NCBI GenBank assembly: GCA_029259355.1
Contig: JAPDIZ010000002.1
Coordinates: 310,001 to 374,000 of the forward strand
Reading direction: 5' to 3'
DNA from: Candidatus Bathyarchaeota archaeon
GTDB lineage: Archaea > Thermoproteota > Bathyarchaeia > JAPDIZ01
DNA length: 64,000 bases
The notes beneath the pieces were generated by a model that was not told the origin of the DNA, searched no databases, and was given only the letters and a program-made list of their open reading frames with translations. Each line of letters begins with the position of its first letter. The stretch's first letter is position 1. The position numbers were made by a program, and so were the translations under genes. Shown piece after piece: positions 27,674-36,650 of this stretch.

Positions 27674-28285
27674 TTGGTGCTATGGATAGGGGAGCGTGGC
27701 GCGTTGTCCTCTATCGTTGACGCCTCTGTAAAAGTCAGGGATGTCATGTCTTCACCAGTGATCACTGTTAAGGAAAATGCTACCATTGAAGAAGCAGCCA
27801 AGATAATCAGCAGCCACCCTATAGGCGCTCTCGTAGTCGTCGACGATAGCGGTAAGCCCACCGGAATAATTACAGAAAGAGATATTGTAATGAGGGTTGT
27901 GGCCAAAAACCTCCTCCCAAGCAAAGTAAGGGTTAAGGAAGTCATGACCACCCCTCTCGTCACCATCGAGCCGTCGATGGATCTCCGCGAAGTAGCTAGG
28001 AAGATGAGCAGGTTGGGCGTGAGGAGGCTTCCCGTTATGGAGGGGGGAGAGCTCGTAGGCATAGTGTCTAGCAGGGACATAGCTGCCATCACTCCAGAGC
28101 TCATCGACATACTGCTGGAGAGAGCCAAGATCGAGGAGGAAGAGGTCGAGGAAGTTGAGGAGGAGGTTTTGGCGGGAACCTGCGAAAACTGCGGAAGATG
28201 GTCGGATGGGCTAGTAGAGAGAGATGGGAAGTACATATGTGAGGAGTGCCGAGCAGAACTCTACCCTGAGGAGGAAGAGGAGTAG
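27674..28285 (+). CDS. CBS-pair protein with C-terminal zinc ribbon
   Basis: Two CBS motifs (VRDVMSSPVITVKENATI to GIITERDIVMRV, and VKEVMTTPLVTIEPSMDL to GIVSSRDIAA) form a Bateman module that senses adenine nucleotides or SAM. After an acidic linker, the C-terminus has a zinc ribbon (CENCGRW...CEECRAEL). The opening codons upstream of residue ~10 look atypical, and TTG 27701, placed behind GGGGAG, is a likelier start than 27674. The regulated partner is unknown. The gene lies between NFACT and dihydroorotase. Confidence 0.85.
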   Translation: MVLWIGERGALSSIVDASVKVRDVMSSPVITVKENATIEEAAKIISSHPIGALVVVDDSGKPTGIITERDIVMRVVAKNLLPSKVRVKEVMTTPLVTIEPSMDLREVARKMSRLGVRRLPVMEGGELVGIVSSRDIAAITPELIDILLERAKIEEEEVEEVEEEVLAGTCENCGRWSDGLVERDGKYICEECRAELYPEEEEE

Positions 28286-28304
28286 CCTCGTCGAGTGGTT
28301 TTAG

Positions 28305-29657
28305 TTGGGTAGAGACTTTTACTCAAAGAGCTTTTTCGCAGTCGACGACGCTAAGATACCAACTCCTGAAGGTGTCAAGAGCTGCTGCATAGTGGTTCGC
28401 GATGGAAAGATAGATGGATTAGTGTCTTCTCCGCCAGCGAGCGTTGAAGCGGTGTACGATGCAAAGGGAGCGCTTGCGCTACCGGGGCTTATCGACATGC
28501 ATGCTCACCTCAGAGACTGGGAGTACGGGTATAAAGAAGACTTTGCTTCTGGCACGGCTTCAGCGCTTGCGGGAGGCTTCACGACGGTCGTGGACATGCC
28601 AAACACCAAGCCCCCCGTCGATACAGCTCAGCTCCTTCGCAGGAGAATCATAGACGCTTCTCAGCGCATCTACGTGGATGTTGGGTTCTACGCATTCCCC
28701 ACCAAGGGGCTTGAAGAGGTTAGGAGGCTAGCTGCCGCTGGGGCCTTGGGGTTTAAGGTGTTCACATACGAAATGTCTTGGCAAGACGTAGAAGAGGTTA
28801 TGGCGAACGTATCTCGCACCAGCTCGCTTCTCCTGATACACGCAGAGGATGCTGAGGTTTTGGAGAGGAGGAGAGCTGCGGCGAAGAAGCTGGGTAGAGA
28901 AGATGTAGCGTCCCACCCCTGGCTTCGCCCCAAAAAAGCGGAGACCGTGGCTGTGGAGAAGGCCTTGGAGCTAGCGCATAAGACAGGTTGTCGGCTACAC
29001 ATCTGCCACGTAACGACTACAGACTCCGCCCATCTCGTACAGAAATGGAGACAGATAGGGGTTCAGGCGTCCTGTGAGGTAACTCCACACCACCTGATGC
29101 TTGACGCAAGTGCTATACGCAGGCTTGGGGGGATCGCGATCACCAACCCCCCGCTGAGAAGCCTCAGAGAGGTTAGGTCGCTTTGGAGGTGCGTTGGGGA
29201 GGGGCTAGTCGACGCCTTGGTCACAGATCACGCCCCCCACGCGCTGAGCGAGAAGCTAGTTGACAAAATCTGCGACATCCGCCCCGGTATACCGGGATTC
29301 GAAACCGCGCTCCCCCTCATGCTAACCGCGGCTTTTCGCAGAAGAATTTCGCTGAGTAAGCTTGTTGACATGATGTGTAGGAAGCCAGCAGAGATCCTAG
29401 GACTACGCGACAGGGGGTTATTGGCGCGTGGGAGCAGAGCCGATCTAGTGCTTGTAGACGCTAGTGAGAGGTTTCGCGTAAACTCTTCCCGCTTCTTATC
29501 AAAAGCCAAGTACAGCCCCTTTGACGGCATAGAAGTTGTTGGAAGGGTTAAAGCCGTCTTTGTTAGGGGGACTCTGGCTTTCGAAGATGGAGAAGTCTTG
29601 GTGAAGAAGGGGTTTGGTGAGGTGGTTGAGCCAAGAAGACAAGAGCTTCGTCGTTGA
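28305..29657 (+). CDS. Dihydroorotase-type amidohydrolase
   Basis: Zinc amidohydrolase closing carbamoyl-aspartate to dihydroorotate in pyrimidine synthesis. DMHAHLRDWEYGYKED supplies HxH and the substrate Arg. GFKVFTY has the carboxylated Lys, and LIHAEDA, LHICHVTTTDSA and VTDHAPHA complete the metal site. The length of 450 fits class-I PyrC, though allantoinase and hydantoinase are relatives; no purine-breakdown genes are nearby. The start is TTG 28305. The 3' end overlaps the Mut7-C gene by 44 bp. Confidence 0.86.
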   Translation: MGRDFYSKSFFAVDDAKIPTPEGVKSCCIVVRDGKIDGLVSSPPASVEAVYDAKGALALPGLIDMHAHLRDWEYGYKEDFASGTASALAGGFTTVVDMPNTKPPVDTAQLLRRRIIDASQRIYVDVGFYAFPTKGLEEVRRLAAAGALGFKVFTYEMSWQDVEEVMANVSRTSSLLLIHAEDAEVLERRRAAAKKLGREDVASHPWLRPKKAETVAVEKALELAHKTGCRLHICHVTTTDSAHLVQKWRQIGVQASCEVTPHHLMLDASAIRRLGGIAITNPPLRSLREVRSLWRCVGEGLVDALVTDHAPHALSEKLVDKICDIRPGIPGFETALPLMLTAAFRRRISLSKLVDMMCRKPAEILGLRDRGLLARGSRADLVLVDASERFRVNSSRFLSKAKYSPFDGIEVVGRVKAVFVRGTLAFEDGEVLVKKGFGEVVEPRRQELRR

Positions 29658-30111
29658 TGGCATGTTGGGTAGGCTGGCTAGGTGGCTAAGGCTCCTCGGC
29701 TACGATACGCTATATTTAAGAGAGGAGGATGAGGAGGTTCTTAAAATCGCGCTTAAAGAGAAGAGGGTTTTGCTTACACGAGATCAAGGACTATATAGAA
29801 AAGCTGTGGCCTCTGGAGCGGAAGCAGCTTATCTAGTCAGCGAAAACGGAGCTGATCAGCTGGCGCAGCTGGCGAAGAGCGTGGGGATTAGGCTCGAGGT
29901 AGATATATCGCGGTCGAGGTGTCCGTCGTGCAACAGCCCAATAGAATCAGCTGACCCATCCGATTTGAGGGGAATAGTGCCTGCAACCGTGTTGAGCAGA
30001 TACAGCGAGTTTTGGAGATGCACTGGCTGCGGAAAGGTGTACTGGCGGGGGAGTCATTGGAGAAAAATAGGGGAAACTCTAACTAAGGCTAAGTCCCTGC
30101 TCAGCAGGTGA
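29614..30111 (+). CDS. Mut7-C family RNase-like (PIN-fold) protein
   Basis: VDGMLGRLARWLRLLGYDT and VLLTRDQGLYRKA are the acidic motifs of the Mut7-C domain, a PIN-related nuclease fold. A zinc ribbon follows (CPSCNSP...CTGCGKVYWRGSHW). It is often annotated DUF82. The function is probably RNA cleavage or processing; the target is unknown. Several starts are possible (TTG 29614, GTG 29617, TTG 29623), all within the dihydroorotase gene, implying translational coupling. Confidence 0.85.
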   Translation: MVRWLSQEDKSFVVDGMLGRLARWLRLLGYDTLYLREEDEEVLKIALKEKRVLLTRDQGLYRKAVASGAEAAYLVSENGADQLAQLAKSVGIRLEVDISRSRCPSCNSPIESADPSDLRGIVPATVLSRYSEFWRCTGCGKVYWRGSHWRKIGETLTKAKSLLSR

Positions 30112-30312
30112 GTACGACGCCTCGCTGGAAGAGCTTACTATGCAGCGGTTGTTTCGACAACGCGCCTTCCAACCAAGTCTATCCTGATGGTATATGGGGA
30201 AATCCTCCGACCCAAGCGATCCTCAAAGCTTAGCGCATCCTCCAGACACTACACAATACATACGCCACACTTGACGTAGAGACGCATTCTAAGCGAAGAG
30301 TTAAGAGCTGAG

Positions 30313-30624
30313 CTAGAGCTTAGCCATGCTCATCTCGCAAAGCTTTACTCTGTGGCTTACTCTCAACTTCTCTGCGCGTCTGCGAGCCACTGCCAGCATC
30401 GTTGGGTTTACGTCTATCGCACGCACCCAAGCACCTCTTTTAGCGGTCCTTATGGCGAGAAAAACCATCCCACAACCTATGTCAAGGACTTTACCCCCTT
30501 GCTTCACGTACGATGCCACGCAGTCGTAAACTTCCCCAAGCTTGCCCAGAGGTAGCACCCTGATGCCTACATCATACCTGCGGGGGGCTTCTCGAAAATC
30601 TTCATCAAAAACATATGCTGCCAC
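30313..30624 (-). pseudogene. Truncated SAM-dependent methyltransferase
   Basis: GGKVLDIGCGMVFLAIRTA is SAM-binding motif I, and VRAIDVNPTMLAVARRRAEKL carries the acidic motif II. The frame stops about 22 residues later (KLCEMSMAKL), before motifs III-IV and the C-terminal strands needed for a complete Rossmann methyltransferase. Normal members have about 190-250 residues; this has 103. The following ~170 bp show no clear continuation in any frame. It is probably a decaying gene, or a frame error just after 30320. Confidence 0.6.
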
Positions 30625-30721
30625 CAGTTAGCCACTGGGTACGCAGCCCTCACAACTTAAATCCCATGACCTGAATCAATCTTTCTAAGACTTGCTCTGT
30701 GATTGCGGTGGTGCTTAGGAG

Positions 30722-31351
30722 TTGGCGTTTGAGCTCACCGATGAAGAGGGGGTTTTTCTAGTTAAGCTAGCGAGAAGAGCCATCGAAGAGTATCTCAAAA
30801 CTTACGAGACAATCTCCCCACCTGAGGACACGCCTGAAAAGCTTTGGCAGAAGTGCGGTGTCTTCGTAACGCTCAACACCATACAGTATGGTTCGAAGGA
30901 GCTTAGGGGGTGTATCGGCTACCCCTACCCCACCAACCCCTTGGTTGAGGCCGCCATAGACTCGGCGATAAGCTCAGCAGTTAATGACCCAAGGTTTCCT
31001 CCCGTAACGCTCGACGAAATGGATCACATCGTTGTGGAGGTCAGCGTGCTCACGCCGCCAGAGCTCATCAAGGTCTCTGACCCTCGCGAATACCCCCAGC
31101 ACGTTAGAATAGGGATGGATGGGCTAATTGTGGAGAGGAGCTGGCGAAGAGGGCTGCTGCTTCCACAGGTCCCGATCGAGTGGGGATGGGGTCCTGAGGA
31201 GTTTCTCTGCCAGTGCTGCATCAAGGCCGGGCTGCCGCCGGATACGTGGCTCATAGGTGGGACGAAGATATACCGCTTCCAAGCCATAATCTTCGAAGAA
31301 ACCTCTCCAAGAGGTGAAGTGGTCAGAGTTTCGCTTCAGGAGCACAGGTAG
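30722..31351 (+). CDS. AMMECR1 domain protein
   Basis: Conserved small protein found in archaea and eukaryotes with the invariant motif LRGCIGYPYPTNPLVEA. FVTLNTIQYGSKELRGC and DPRFPPVTLDEMD are also typical. The length of 209 is normal for archaea. The biochemical role is not established. TTG 30722 starts it. The glycosyltransferase gene follows 5 bp later, so the two are probably co-transcribed. Confidence 0.9.
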   Translation: MAFELTDEEGVFLVKLARRAIEEYLKTYETISPPEDTPEKLWQKCGVFVTLNTIQYGSKELRGCIGYPYPTNPLVEAAIDSAISSAVNDPRFPPVTLDEMDHIVVEVSVLTPPELIKVSDPREYPQHVRIGMDGLIVERSWRRGLLLPQVPIEWGWGPEEFLCQCCIKAGLPPDTWLIGGTKIYRFQAIIFEETSPRGEVVRVSLQEHR

Positions 31352-31356
31352 GTTTC

Positions 31357-32526
31357 ATGAGGGTACACATAGCTCCCTGTGGCATGGGCTTAGGCCACAT
31401 CGGGCGATGCCTCCCCCTCGCTCACGAGCTGATTGAGAGAGGCTTTGAGGTTCAGATATCGACCTACGGGGAGGCTTTGGAGTACGCCAGAGTATCAGAG
31501 TTTTCAGTGAAGGAAGCTCCTAGGCTCTGGTTCAGCACTAAGCCAGACGGCTCCGCAGATGTCAAGCAATCTCTGGTTAGCCCCGGGCTTCTGGCCATCC
31601 CCATATTCGCAAAACAAGTAGTTAGGGAGATCGAGCTCATACAGTCCTTTGAGCCTGATGTGGTTGTTTCGGATTCCAGAGCATCGACTATCGTCGCAGC
31701 CAAAGCGCTTCGCAAACCAGTTTTGACGATACTAAACCAGTTCTACATTCTCGTACCCATTCGGAGATTTCGAAACCTATACAAGCTGATGAACGGGTCT
31801 TCGCGAACGGTTTTGGGCTGGTTTTGGAGAATGAGTGACGCCATAGCAGTGCCCGACCTCCCCCCACCCTACACCGTTTCATGGTACAACCTACAAGTAC
31901 CCAAGTGGGCGGAGCACAAGACTCGTTTCGTTGGGCCGATGGTGCCGATCAAGCCAGAGGACCTCTTGCAGAGAGGAGACATTCGGAAGCGGTTGGGAGT
32001 AGACCAAGACGAAATCCTTCTTTACGCATCTGTGAGCGGGCAAAGAAGCGAGAGAGTCTTCTTGCTCAGTAAGCTTGAGAGAGCACTAGAAGCTCTTGGA
32101 GAGGAGTTCCGCGCCATTCTCAGCAAAGGAGACCCAGCGTCAGAGGAGGTATCTGAGAGGGGAAGAGTGATGGCGCGGGGGTGGTTGAGCGAGCGAGAGA
32201 GGTTTGAGCTGATGAAGGCGTGTGATGTCGTGGTTTCGAGATCTGGTCACGGCACAATAACCCAGAGCATCCTCTACAGCAGGCCTATGGTGCTCATACC
32301 TACCCCAAACCACACTGAGCAACTCAATAACGCTAAGCGTGCCAGAGAACTCGGCGTAGCCGTAGTCCTTCCCCAGCATAGGTTAAGCGCTGAATCGCTG
32401 AGGAGAAGCGTCTACCAAGCGCTTGAGTTAGCTAGGAGCAGTAGGCTTGAGAAGCTCTCTAAGCTCTGCAGAGACCTTGGGGGAGTAGACAGCGTTGCGG
32501 AGATTGCACACTCACTTGCTTCCTAG
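31357..32526 (+). CDS. MurG-like (GT28-type) glycosyltransferase
   Basis: GT-B fold enzyme. The N-terminal GMGLGHIGRCLPLAHELIERG is the glycine-rich loop. The C-terminal half has YASVSGQRSE, RGWLSERERFELMKACDVVVSRS and SGHGTITQSILY, the nucleotide-sugar-binding region of MurG and MGD-synthase-like proteins. The acceptor is unknown and may be a lipid or surface glycan. Its stop overlaps the stop of the convergent GPN gene (shared CTAG). Confidence 0.86.
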   Translation: MRVHIAPCGMGLGHIGRCLPLAHELIERGFEVQISTYGEALEYARVSEFSVKEAPRLWFSTKPDGSADVKQSLVSPGLLAIPIFAKQVVREIELIQSFEPDVVVSDSRASTIVAAKALRKPVLTILNQFYILVPIRRFRNLYKLMNGSSRTVLGWFWRMSDAIAVPDLPPPYTVSWYNLQVPKWAEHKTRFVGPMVPIKPEDLLQRGDIRKRLGVDQDEILLYASVSGQRSERVFLLSKLERALEALGEEFRAILSKGDPASEEVSERGRVMARGWLSERERFELMKACDVVVSRSGHGTITQSILYSRPMVLIPTPNHTEQLNNAKRARELGVAVVLPQHRLSAESLRRSVYQALELARSSRLEKLSKLCRDLGGVDSVAEIAHSLAS

Positions 32527-33279
32527 GTTAGGTCGCCACAGACGCAGAATGACTCGTGTATGATGTCGTACAGGTCTAGGATACCCTCCATAGTCTTTGC
32601 CGACACCAGTATAGGGCGCGACGCTGAAAAGCCCTCCTCTACAACCTCAGCAAACCTCTGCACCACATCAGCCAAAAAGCCCTCGTCTTCTTCAAGCTTC
32701 TCCGCAAAATAGTCTCTATCTACCACCAGCCTTCTAACCTCCTCAGGGTTTTCAACCAAGTCTATCTTGTTTAGCGCGAGCACCAGCAGAGCACTTAACC
32801 TAAGCTTAGCTGCGGTAGCCATAGACAGCGCAGTAGCTAAGTCGGTTGCGGAGGCTCCCATGCTGAGGTCTACTACGTAGACAACAACCATTCCAGCTCT
32901 TTCGAGGGCTTTCTTTATGATAGCCGGGCCAGCTGGTCGGAAGACGAAGGTTTCCATCTGACCGGGCGTGTCTACGAGGGCTATTTGAGCATAGCTTCTC
33001 TCAACTGCCTCGAGGAAGTCGTCCACAGGCCCTTCGATGAGCTTAGCAGCCTTATCACGGCGCTGTTTGGGCCAAGCCTCTCTTTGAGCATGAGCTTTTC
33101 GAGAGTGAACTTCTCCCTGACATCATACACGGGGGTGTAAGGTGTCGAGACGCAGCCAGGGTCTAGGTTTACGTAAGCGACCTCTTCAGCCATCTGGCTT
33201 CTTGAGCCACGCGCCAAGCGACGTAGCCAACGCTGTTTTTTCCCCGACCCAGCAACCCTATGAAAAACACGTAGAGCAT
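32523..33279 (-). pseudogene. GPN-loop GTPase, broken by three frameshifts
   Basis: Pieces in different frames together spell a normal archaeal GPN-loop GTPase of ~250 residues. ATG 33279 gives LYVFFIGLLGRGK. After removal of one T from the T-run at 33236-33241, this continues as TALATSLGAWLKKPDG. A second shift near 33190-33200 leads into AEEVAYVNLDPGCVSTPYTP and LMLKERLGPNSAVIR. A third near 33050 leads into AAKLIEGPVDDFLEAVERS and IALVDTPGQME, ending in LVLALNKIDLVEN. The P-loop, GPN, DTPG and NKxD motifs are all present. Members assist RNA polymerase assembly in eukaryotes, and archaea normally keep one. Three indels in ~230 bp suggest either poor sequence or a dead copy. Confidence 0.7.
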
Positions 33280-33292
33280 GTCAAAGACCTCG

Positions 33293-33523
33293 CTACAGCT
33301 TTCCGAGTTCGTCCAAGATAACTAACACTTCTCCGAGGGGGATCCCAAGCCTTGCGCTAAGCTCTCGTGGATCGAGGTTTTTCGCATTCGGCAAAACCCT
33401 ATCCCTTATGTAAGCTAGGTGGTGAGCGTAGAGTGGGTTCGCCTTGGCTGTTTCGACGAGCAGCGGCCAGAGAGGGTTTTGCTTGACTTCGGAGTACCCC
33501 CCGCTCAAAGCCCCCACCGACAA
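33293..33523 (-). CDS. Small predicted helix-turn-helix-like protein
   Basis: 76 residues. The C-terminal part (NLDPRELSARLGIPLGEVLVILDELGKL, residues ~49-76) looks like a winged-helix start with a turn at LGIPLGE. The N-terminal part is helical (WPLLVETAKANPLYAHHLAY). I cannot assign a family. It sits 13 bp upstream of the GPN GTPase gene on the same strand, so the two are likely one transcript. Start probably TTG 33523 or a later codon. Confidence 0.6.
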   Translation of the reverse strand: MSVGALSGGYSEVKQNPLWPLLVETAKANPLYAHHLAYIRDRVLPNAKNLDPRELSARLGIPLGEVLVILDELGKL

Positions 33524-33601
33524 AGCTTAAGTAGTGATTGACGTGGCAAACTTATCAGCCTTCAATATATCCATTGCTGGGCATCGTGATGAGGAGGTAG
33601 T

Positions 33602-34288
33602 ATGCAGAGTATTAGGGGAGTAGTTTTCGACTTAGATGGGACTTTGGTGGAGTTTAAGATAGATTACAAGTCGATGAGGGCTGAGATGATACAAGCCCTA
33701 GAAAAGCTAGGGCTTTCGCGTGATGTTTTCTCCATAAAAGACGACTTAAGCAAGCTGCTCGAGAAGTCTGAGTTTCTGCTACAGCACTCCCCCGAACTAG
33801 GGGTTTCCCTAGAAGAGGTTAGGCAAACACTCTTCGACATCGCTGACAAGTACGAGATGGAGGCAGCTAGGCAGGTTGGGCTCATACCGGGGGCCAAGGA
33901 AGCTCTCCAGCGAGTCTTGGATATGGAGCTGAAGACAGGGCTCTTCACCTCCAACGGCTTCCGAGCAACTACGCTCATCCTACAGCGGTTCAACCTAGAG
34001 AGATTCTTCGAAGTAGTTGTTCCTCGAGAAAATGCTCCTGCGATAAAGCCAAATCCATCTCACTTGTTCGCTGTCGTCTACCCGATGAGGCTCGAGCCTG
34101 AGCAAGTAGTCGTTGTCGGTGATACAGTGCTCGACGTAAGCTGTGCAAAGGCTGCTGGAGCCAAAGCGGTTGCAGTAACTACTGGTCCCAACACTAGGGA
34201 GGAGCTCTTAAGAGCAGGAGCAGATATGGTAATCTCCACGGTTTTCGACGTACCAGATGCGCTTAAGGCACTGGCTGAGGAGAGTTAG
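33602..34288 (+). CDS. HAD-superfamily hydrolase
   Basis: GVVFDLDGTLVEF is HAD motif I with the nucleophile Asp. GLFTSNGFRATT is motif II, NAPAIKPNPSH carries the motif III Lys, and VVVVGDTVLDVSCAKAAG is motif IV. A helical cap lies between residues ~20 and 85, the phosphoglycolate-phosphatase layout. The substrate is unknown. With no histidinol-phosphatase in the histidine operon, this protein or its neighbour could fill that step (speculation). ATG 33602 follows GAGGAGGT. A TATA-like CAATATATCC is at 33561-33570. Confidence 0.85.
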   Translation: MQSIRGVVFDLDGTLVEFKIDYKSMRAEMIQALEKLGLSRDVFSIKDDLSKLLEKSEFLLQHSPELGVSLEEVRQTLFDIADKYEMEAARQVGLIPGAKEALQRVLDMELKTGLFTSNGFRATTLILQRFNLERFFEVVVPRENAPAIKPNPSHLFAVVYPMRLEPEQVVVVGDTVLDVSCAKAAGAKAVAVTTGPNTREELLRAGADMVISTVFDVPDALKALAEES

Positions 34289-34989
34289 TGTTGCCTCTTG
34301 GTCAAAGAGTTAGAGCAGTTGTCTCAGACCTAGACATGACGCTGATAGACACGAAGGAGAGGTTTTACAACCTTTTCAACGAGCTTCTGCGGGAGTGGAT
34401 GGGAAGAAGTGTTAGCCGACAGGTCTTTGAGCACTACGCTCGGTGGGATCGCCTAAACGAACTGATAGGGCTATCTGATGAAGATGCTGTACCCTTCTGG
34501 AAGGAGTTCTTGTCGAGGTATAGCAAGAGGTTTGACGCAAAGCCCATCCCCGGAGCTAGGGAGTGCTTGGAGCAGCTTCGCAGCATCGGCGTCAGCGTCA
34601 TCGTGGCTACGGGCAGGATATCGCCTGTTGAGGCTGTCTTGAGAGAGCTTGACAGGTTGGGGATGTCCGATTTGGTCGATGAGGTAGTTACAAAAGCCCA
34701 CACCCTAGACTTTGGCGATGGCGTGTACAGCAAGGAGAAGATGGTTTCAGTAGCTGTTAGCAGAGTGGGTTGCTCGCCTAATCAGTGCATCGTGGTGGGC
34801 GACTACCTAGACGACATAAGAGCTGGCAAAAGGCTGGGTGCCTTTACGGTGGGGGTGCTCACGGGCTTTACCCACAGAAGCTTGTTAGAGCGTGAGGGGG
34901 CTGATGCGGTTATAGACAGCGTAGCAGAGCTTCCTTCAGTTCTCTTTGGAGGATCTAGCGCCTCTCAGCAGCGGCAACGATCTTTATGA
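34288..34989 (+). CDS. Second HAD-superfamily hydrolase
   Basis: VVSDLDMTLIDTKERF is motif I, VIVATGRISPVEAV motif II, and CIVVGDYLDDIRAGKRLG motif IV. A helical cap (LFNELLREWMGRSVSRQVFEHY) follows motif I. GTG 34288 overlaps the stop of the upstream HAD gene, so both are coupled. The two are related but not near-identical. The 3' end overlaps the convergent Obg-like GTPase by 35 bp. The substrate is unknown. Confidence 0.84.
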   Translation: MLPLGQRVRAVVSDLDMTLIDTKERFYNLFNELLREWMGRSVSRQVFEHYARWDRLNELIGLSDEDAVPFWKEFLSRYSKRFDAKPIPGARECLEQLRSIGVSVIVATGRISPVEAVLRELDRLGMSDLVDEVVTKAHTLDFGDGVYSKEKMVSVAVSRVGCSPNQCIVVGDYLDDIRAGKRLGAFTVGVLTGFTHRSLLEREGADAVIDSVAELPSVLFGGSSASQQRQRSL

Positions 34990-36175
34990 CATCTCTATCC
35001 TTGAGCTCATAGTCCTTCGGAAGCCTCAAGCCAGTTCTTGCGTCTATGGCGTGCACCATAGTCTTCGCCAAGTCGCTGTGTATCATCTCGGCTAGGTCCT
35101 TTACGGTGGTGCCTGGTTTGACTAGCAACGCGTCGGGCAGCACGTTGCCCTTTTTGTCGGAGAAGGTGGTTACGTCGTCCACTGGGTAGACCACGTTCAT
35201 GCCCAAGAGCTTGAACACCGCTATGTTCATCGCAAACTGCACGCCTGTCCTAACCCACTTCCTCATCACCCTTTTCTCAACGTACTCGAGAGCCCACTTC
35301 TGCTGATCGGTCAGCTTTTCCGCATCTACTACGCGAAACACCTCTTCCCCCGGTACGTACTTGACGAAGCCCTTCTGCTCCGCTCGCTTAAGCGCTAGCT
35401 CAGCCTCTGCGCTACAGGGCACCACAAACATCCCCTTAAACTCTTCGACTAGGCTTTTGTAGTTCTCCTCTGCGTAGGGTAGGTCCATCTTGTTAGCCAC
35501 GATCACCGTCGGCTTCGAAACCTCTCTAAGCGACCACGCAAACCTCTTGACATCGTCCTCAGTCCAAGCCTTCAACTCCTTACCTTCCAGTTCGCTGTCC
35601 TTTAGCGCATGAGCTACGTGGTGCTGCTCGATCTTCAGCCCAGCTAGTATCGATGTGAGCGCTTTCTCCGCAGACGCCTTTCTAGCCTCCACCATCTTGG
35701 CGGCCTTGGGCAGGTTTTTGTCTATGACTTTGGTGAGCCACATCACCAGCTCCTCCTCTATGTCGTAGACATCGGCTATGGGGTCGCCTACGCCTGGCTT
35801 GGTGATTCTGCCCTCAGCATCTATGCTCCCTGACGCGTCTACGACGTGTAGGAGAGCATCGGCTTGTGCAGCCACCGACAGAAACTGGTTTCCAAGCCCC
35901 TTGCCCTTCCAAGCGTCCTTGATTAGCCCAGGCAAGTCTATCAGCTCGATGGGCAAAAACCTCCAGCCGTCGATGCAGAGCGAGTTCTGTGGGTTGTCCT
36001 CTACCCCAAGCTCTTTGCAGACGCAAATGGTCTGTACGTGAGCTACTCCGACGTTGGGCTGCTTAGTGGTGAAGGGGTAGGTGGAGACCTCGGCTGCGAG
36101 GAGCGTTGCTGCGTTGAAGAAGGTGGTTTTTCCCGTGTTGGTCTTGCCTATGAGCCCCAGCTTTATCAAATACAA
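34955..36175 (-). CDS. Obg/YchF-like GTPase with C-terminal TGS domain
   Basis: LGLIGKTNTGKTTFFNAATL is G1, STYPFTTKQPNVGVAHV contains G2, IELIDLPGLIKDAWKGKG is G3, and VIVANKMDLP is G4. The tail (NVLPDALLVKPGTTVKDLAE to KDRDVIKIV) is a TGS domain. Archaeal members are ~400 residues and bind ribosomes or tRNA. The frame stays open to 36358, but that extension lies over the TrmO gene and is not family-like. TTG 36175, behind GGGGGT, gives the correct N-terminus. Confidence 0.93.
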   Translation of the reverse strand: MYLIKLGLIGKTNTGKTTFFNAATLLAAEVSTYPFTTKQPNVGVAHVQTICVCKELGVEDNPQNSLCIDGWRFLPIELIDLPGLIKDAWKGKGLGNQFLSVAAQADALLHVVDASGSIDAEGRITKPGVGDPIADVYDIEEELVMWLTKVIDKNLPKAAKMVEARKASAEKALTSILAGLKIEQHHVAHALKDSELEGKELKAWTEDDVKRFAWSLREVSKPTVIVANKMDLPYAEENYKSLVEEFKGMFVVPCSAEAELALKRAEQKGFVKYVPGEEVFRVVDAEKLTDQQKWALEYVEKRVMRKWVRTGVQFAMNIAVFKLLGMNVVYPVDDVTTFSDKKGNVLPDALLVKPGTTVKDLAEMIHSDLAKTMVHAIDARTGLRLPKDYELKDRDVIKIVAAAERR

Positions 36176-36218
36176 ACCCCCAACACTACATTTGTATACC
36201 AACGTATTTGTCCTTTGC

Positions 36219-36650
36219 TTGGTGAAGCAGTTGTCAACGGGAACCGTAGTCTTTGTGGGAAGAGTTGCTAAGGTTTTCGAAGACGGACGCTCGCTTATCG
36301 AGGTCTTTGAAGAGTATTGCGAGGGCTTGAGTGGGTTGGAGGGCTTTTCCCACGCCATAATCCTTTACTGGTTTCACCAAAGAGACTCGGAGGAGCACAG
36401 AAAGACTCTCTGGGTTAGGCCGCGGGGCTGCCCAGAAAACCCATTGGTCGGTGTTTTCTCGTCGAGGAGTCCAAGCCGCCCAAACCCCATCGGCTTATGC
36501 GTAGTCGAGCTCGTTGAGGTTGAAAGGTGTAGGCTAGTCGTCAAGGGCTTGGACGCATACGAAGGCTCTCCAGTAGTAGACATCAAGCCCTACATACCGC
36601 GCTCAGACGCATTCCCCCACGCAAAAACGCCAGGTTGGTTGAGTAGCTAG
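36219..36650 (+). CDS. TrmO/TsaA-like (UPF0066) protein, probable tRNA m6t6A methyltransferase
   Basis: Beta-barrel SAM enzyme family that methylates t6A37 of tRNA in characterised bacteria. LEGFSHAIILYWFHQRD, VGVFSSRSPSRPNPIGL and GSPVVDIKPYIPRSDAFP are the hallmark segments. The start is TTG 36219 or GTG 36222, divergent from the Obg-like gene across ~43 bp. An upstream open stretch to 36081 is antisense to that gene and is not counted. The stop overlaps the convergent oxidoreductase gene. Confidence 0.88.
   Translation: MVKQLSTGTVVFVGRVAKVFEDGRSLIEVFEEYCEGLSGLEGFSHAIILYWFHQRDSEEHRKTLWVRPRGCPENPLVGVFSSRSPSRPNPIGLCVVELVEVERCRLVVKGLDAYEGSPVVDIKPYIPRSDAFPHAKTPGWLSS

Noticed and set aside
30138-30250. 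Short minus-strand frame reading SFEDRLGRRISPYTIRI and ending VETTAA, after the truncated methyltransferase
   Set aside because: Looks protein-like but has no usable start codon, and the opposite strand also reads plausibly; support is too thin.
36176-36358. N-terminal extension of the Obg-like GTPase
   Set aside because: It is antisense to the TrmO-like gene, low in complexity and precedes the normal G1 motif start.
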